Shown here one piece after another: positions 63,583-64,000 of a stretch of 64,000 nucleotides of DNA. The stretch spans positions 1 to 64,000 of the forward strand of contig WNNJ02001825.1 of the NCBI GenBank assembly GCA_012934845.2, in the 5' to 3' direction. A model generated the notes under the pieces. That model searched no databases, was not told the origin of the DNA, and saw only the letters and a list, made by a program, of their open reading frames with translations. The DNA comes from Pomphorhynchus laevis (Eukaryota; Acanthocephala; Palaeacanthocephala; Echinorhynchida; Pomphorhynchidae). The position numbers and the translations under genes are program-made. How positions within the stretch are numbered: the stretch's first letter is position 1; every line of letters starts with the position of its first letter.

Positions 63583-64000
63583 ATGAAGGTTGCCAGGAAA
63601 AACGAGGTAAGTTCACAAAAGTGCATAGAAAGCTTGAATATCGAATTAGAAGCAGTTTTGCAGAGAGCTTACTCGGAAAATCGAATTACAACAAAAGCCC
63701 TACAAGAAGCAACTGATTTGCTGCAAACAGATATTATTACGAATTGCCAAGGACTTTGGATTAAGCTACTATGTCCGATTAGTGGATCAGCAAAGTCTCT
63801 TTGTTTTATGCTTTTGAAAACCGATTGTCAAGATTTCAGATACCTATCAATATGTAAAAACGATTTATCATATATAACCTGGAGCTCGTTACGGACATTT
63901 CGGCAATGTGGAGTAATGCTATATCCCTGTGTACACTATCCTTCATACATGAATGATGAGACGACTTCAAGCAGATTTCCATTTCTCACATGTACGCCAA
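63583..64000 (+). CDS. unrecognised protein, 5' part, runs off the window
   Basis: ATG followed by 138 further open codons to the end of the window, with balanced codon use in an AT-rich setting. Such a frame is unlikely by chance. It reads MKVARKNEVSSQKCIESLNI, then ELEAVLQRAYSENRITTKAL, then QEATDLLQTDIITNCQGLWI, then a Cys-rich part (KLLCPISGSAKSLCFMLLKT, ICKNDLSYITWSSL, FRQCGVMLYPCVHYPSYM). The first 40 residues could form a helix. GAG|GTAAGT at codons 8-10 is a consensus splice donor, so the start may instead be a short first exon. No family recognised. It is not a repeat found elsewhere in the window. Confidence 0.6.
   Translation, partial: MKVARKNEVSSQKCIESLNIELEAVLQRAYSENRITTKALQEATDLLQTDIITNCQGLWIKLLCPISGSAKSLCFMLLKTDCQDFRYLSICKNDLSYITWSSLRTFRQCGVMLYPCVHYPSYMNDETTSSRFPFLTCTP

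Noticed and set aside
1-64000. tRNA and rRNA genes
   Set aside because: I looked for T-loop and rRNA-like words and found nothing that folds or matches convincingly. A covariance-model search would be decisive.

Overview
The window looks like nuclear DNA of an invertebrate animal with a strongly AT-rich genome. The three recognisable host genes are metazoan families interrupted by introns with ordinary GT/AG ends, and the spaces between them are filled with Penelope-like elements, LINEs, an old LTR element, foldback elements and satellites. The lineage cannot be fixed from the sequence alone.

Host genes, all on the + strand. (1) The last exon of an SZRD1-like SUZ-domain gene at 1012-1204. 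(2) An ASPP/PPP1R13-family gene from 35454 to 46982. Its seven exons join in a consistent phase: coiled coil, KVRF phosphatase-docking motif, ankyrin repeats, SH3, and a 12-residue last exon. (3) A SLC35B2/slalom-type PAPS transporter from 56539 to 58723, three exons including a 32-nt microexon, 409 residues. Less certain are an unrecognised terminal exon at 48657-48830, an open reading frame that leaves the window at 63583-64000, a possible alternative ASPP first exon at 36816-36925, and two short open frames near 20.8 and 22.2 kb.

Layout. 1-1.5 kb: SZRD1-like 3' end. 1.66-1.90 kb: foldback element. 2.1-4.4 kb: 14-bp minisatellite that switches strand and is interrupted by a LINE tail. 6.0-7.15 kb: Penelope-like endonuclease end duplicated head to head as a 377-bp inverted repeat. 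7.2-8.1 kb: LINE fragment. 9.4-13.7 kb: broken Ty3/Gypsy-type LTR element. 13.8-17.3 kb: broken CR1/L2-like LINE. 17.9-18.9 kb: another LINE. 19-31 kb: AT-rich spacer with dispersed copies of one repeat family (called family B here) and a 241-bp tandem/foldback repeat. 32.07-33.25 kb: 315-bp tandem array. 33.8-34.6 kb: Penelope-like fragment and inverted repeat. 35.4-47.1 kb: ASPP gene with foldback elements in its introns. 50.3-52.2 kb: Penelope-like reverse transcriptase remnant between 70-bp direct repeats. 52.6-54.75 kb: 393-bp satellite. 56.5-58.85 kb: PAPS transporter. 60.2-61.3 kb: Penelope-like fragment. 62.13-63.30 kb: 147-bp satellite.

Most interesting signal: at least fourteen short segments resemble the hammerhead ribozyme core (CUGANGA, stem II, GAAA). 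They occur in Penelope-like 3' ends, in both arms of foldback elements and in every unit of the 315-bp array. The box sequences recur while the stem II sequences differ between families and remain complementary, as expected for a conserved RNA fold. Hammerheads in Penelope-like elements are known. Their presence in several non-autonomous foldback and tandem families in one locus suggests a set of retrozyme-like passengers. Most cores carry a substitution, so activity is doubtful for many of them.
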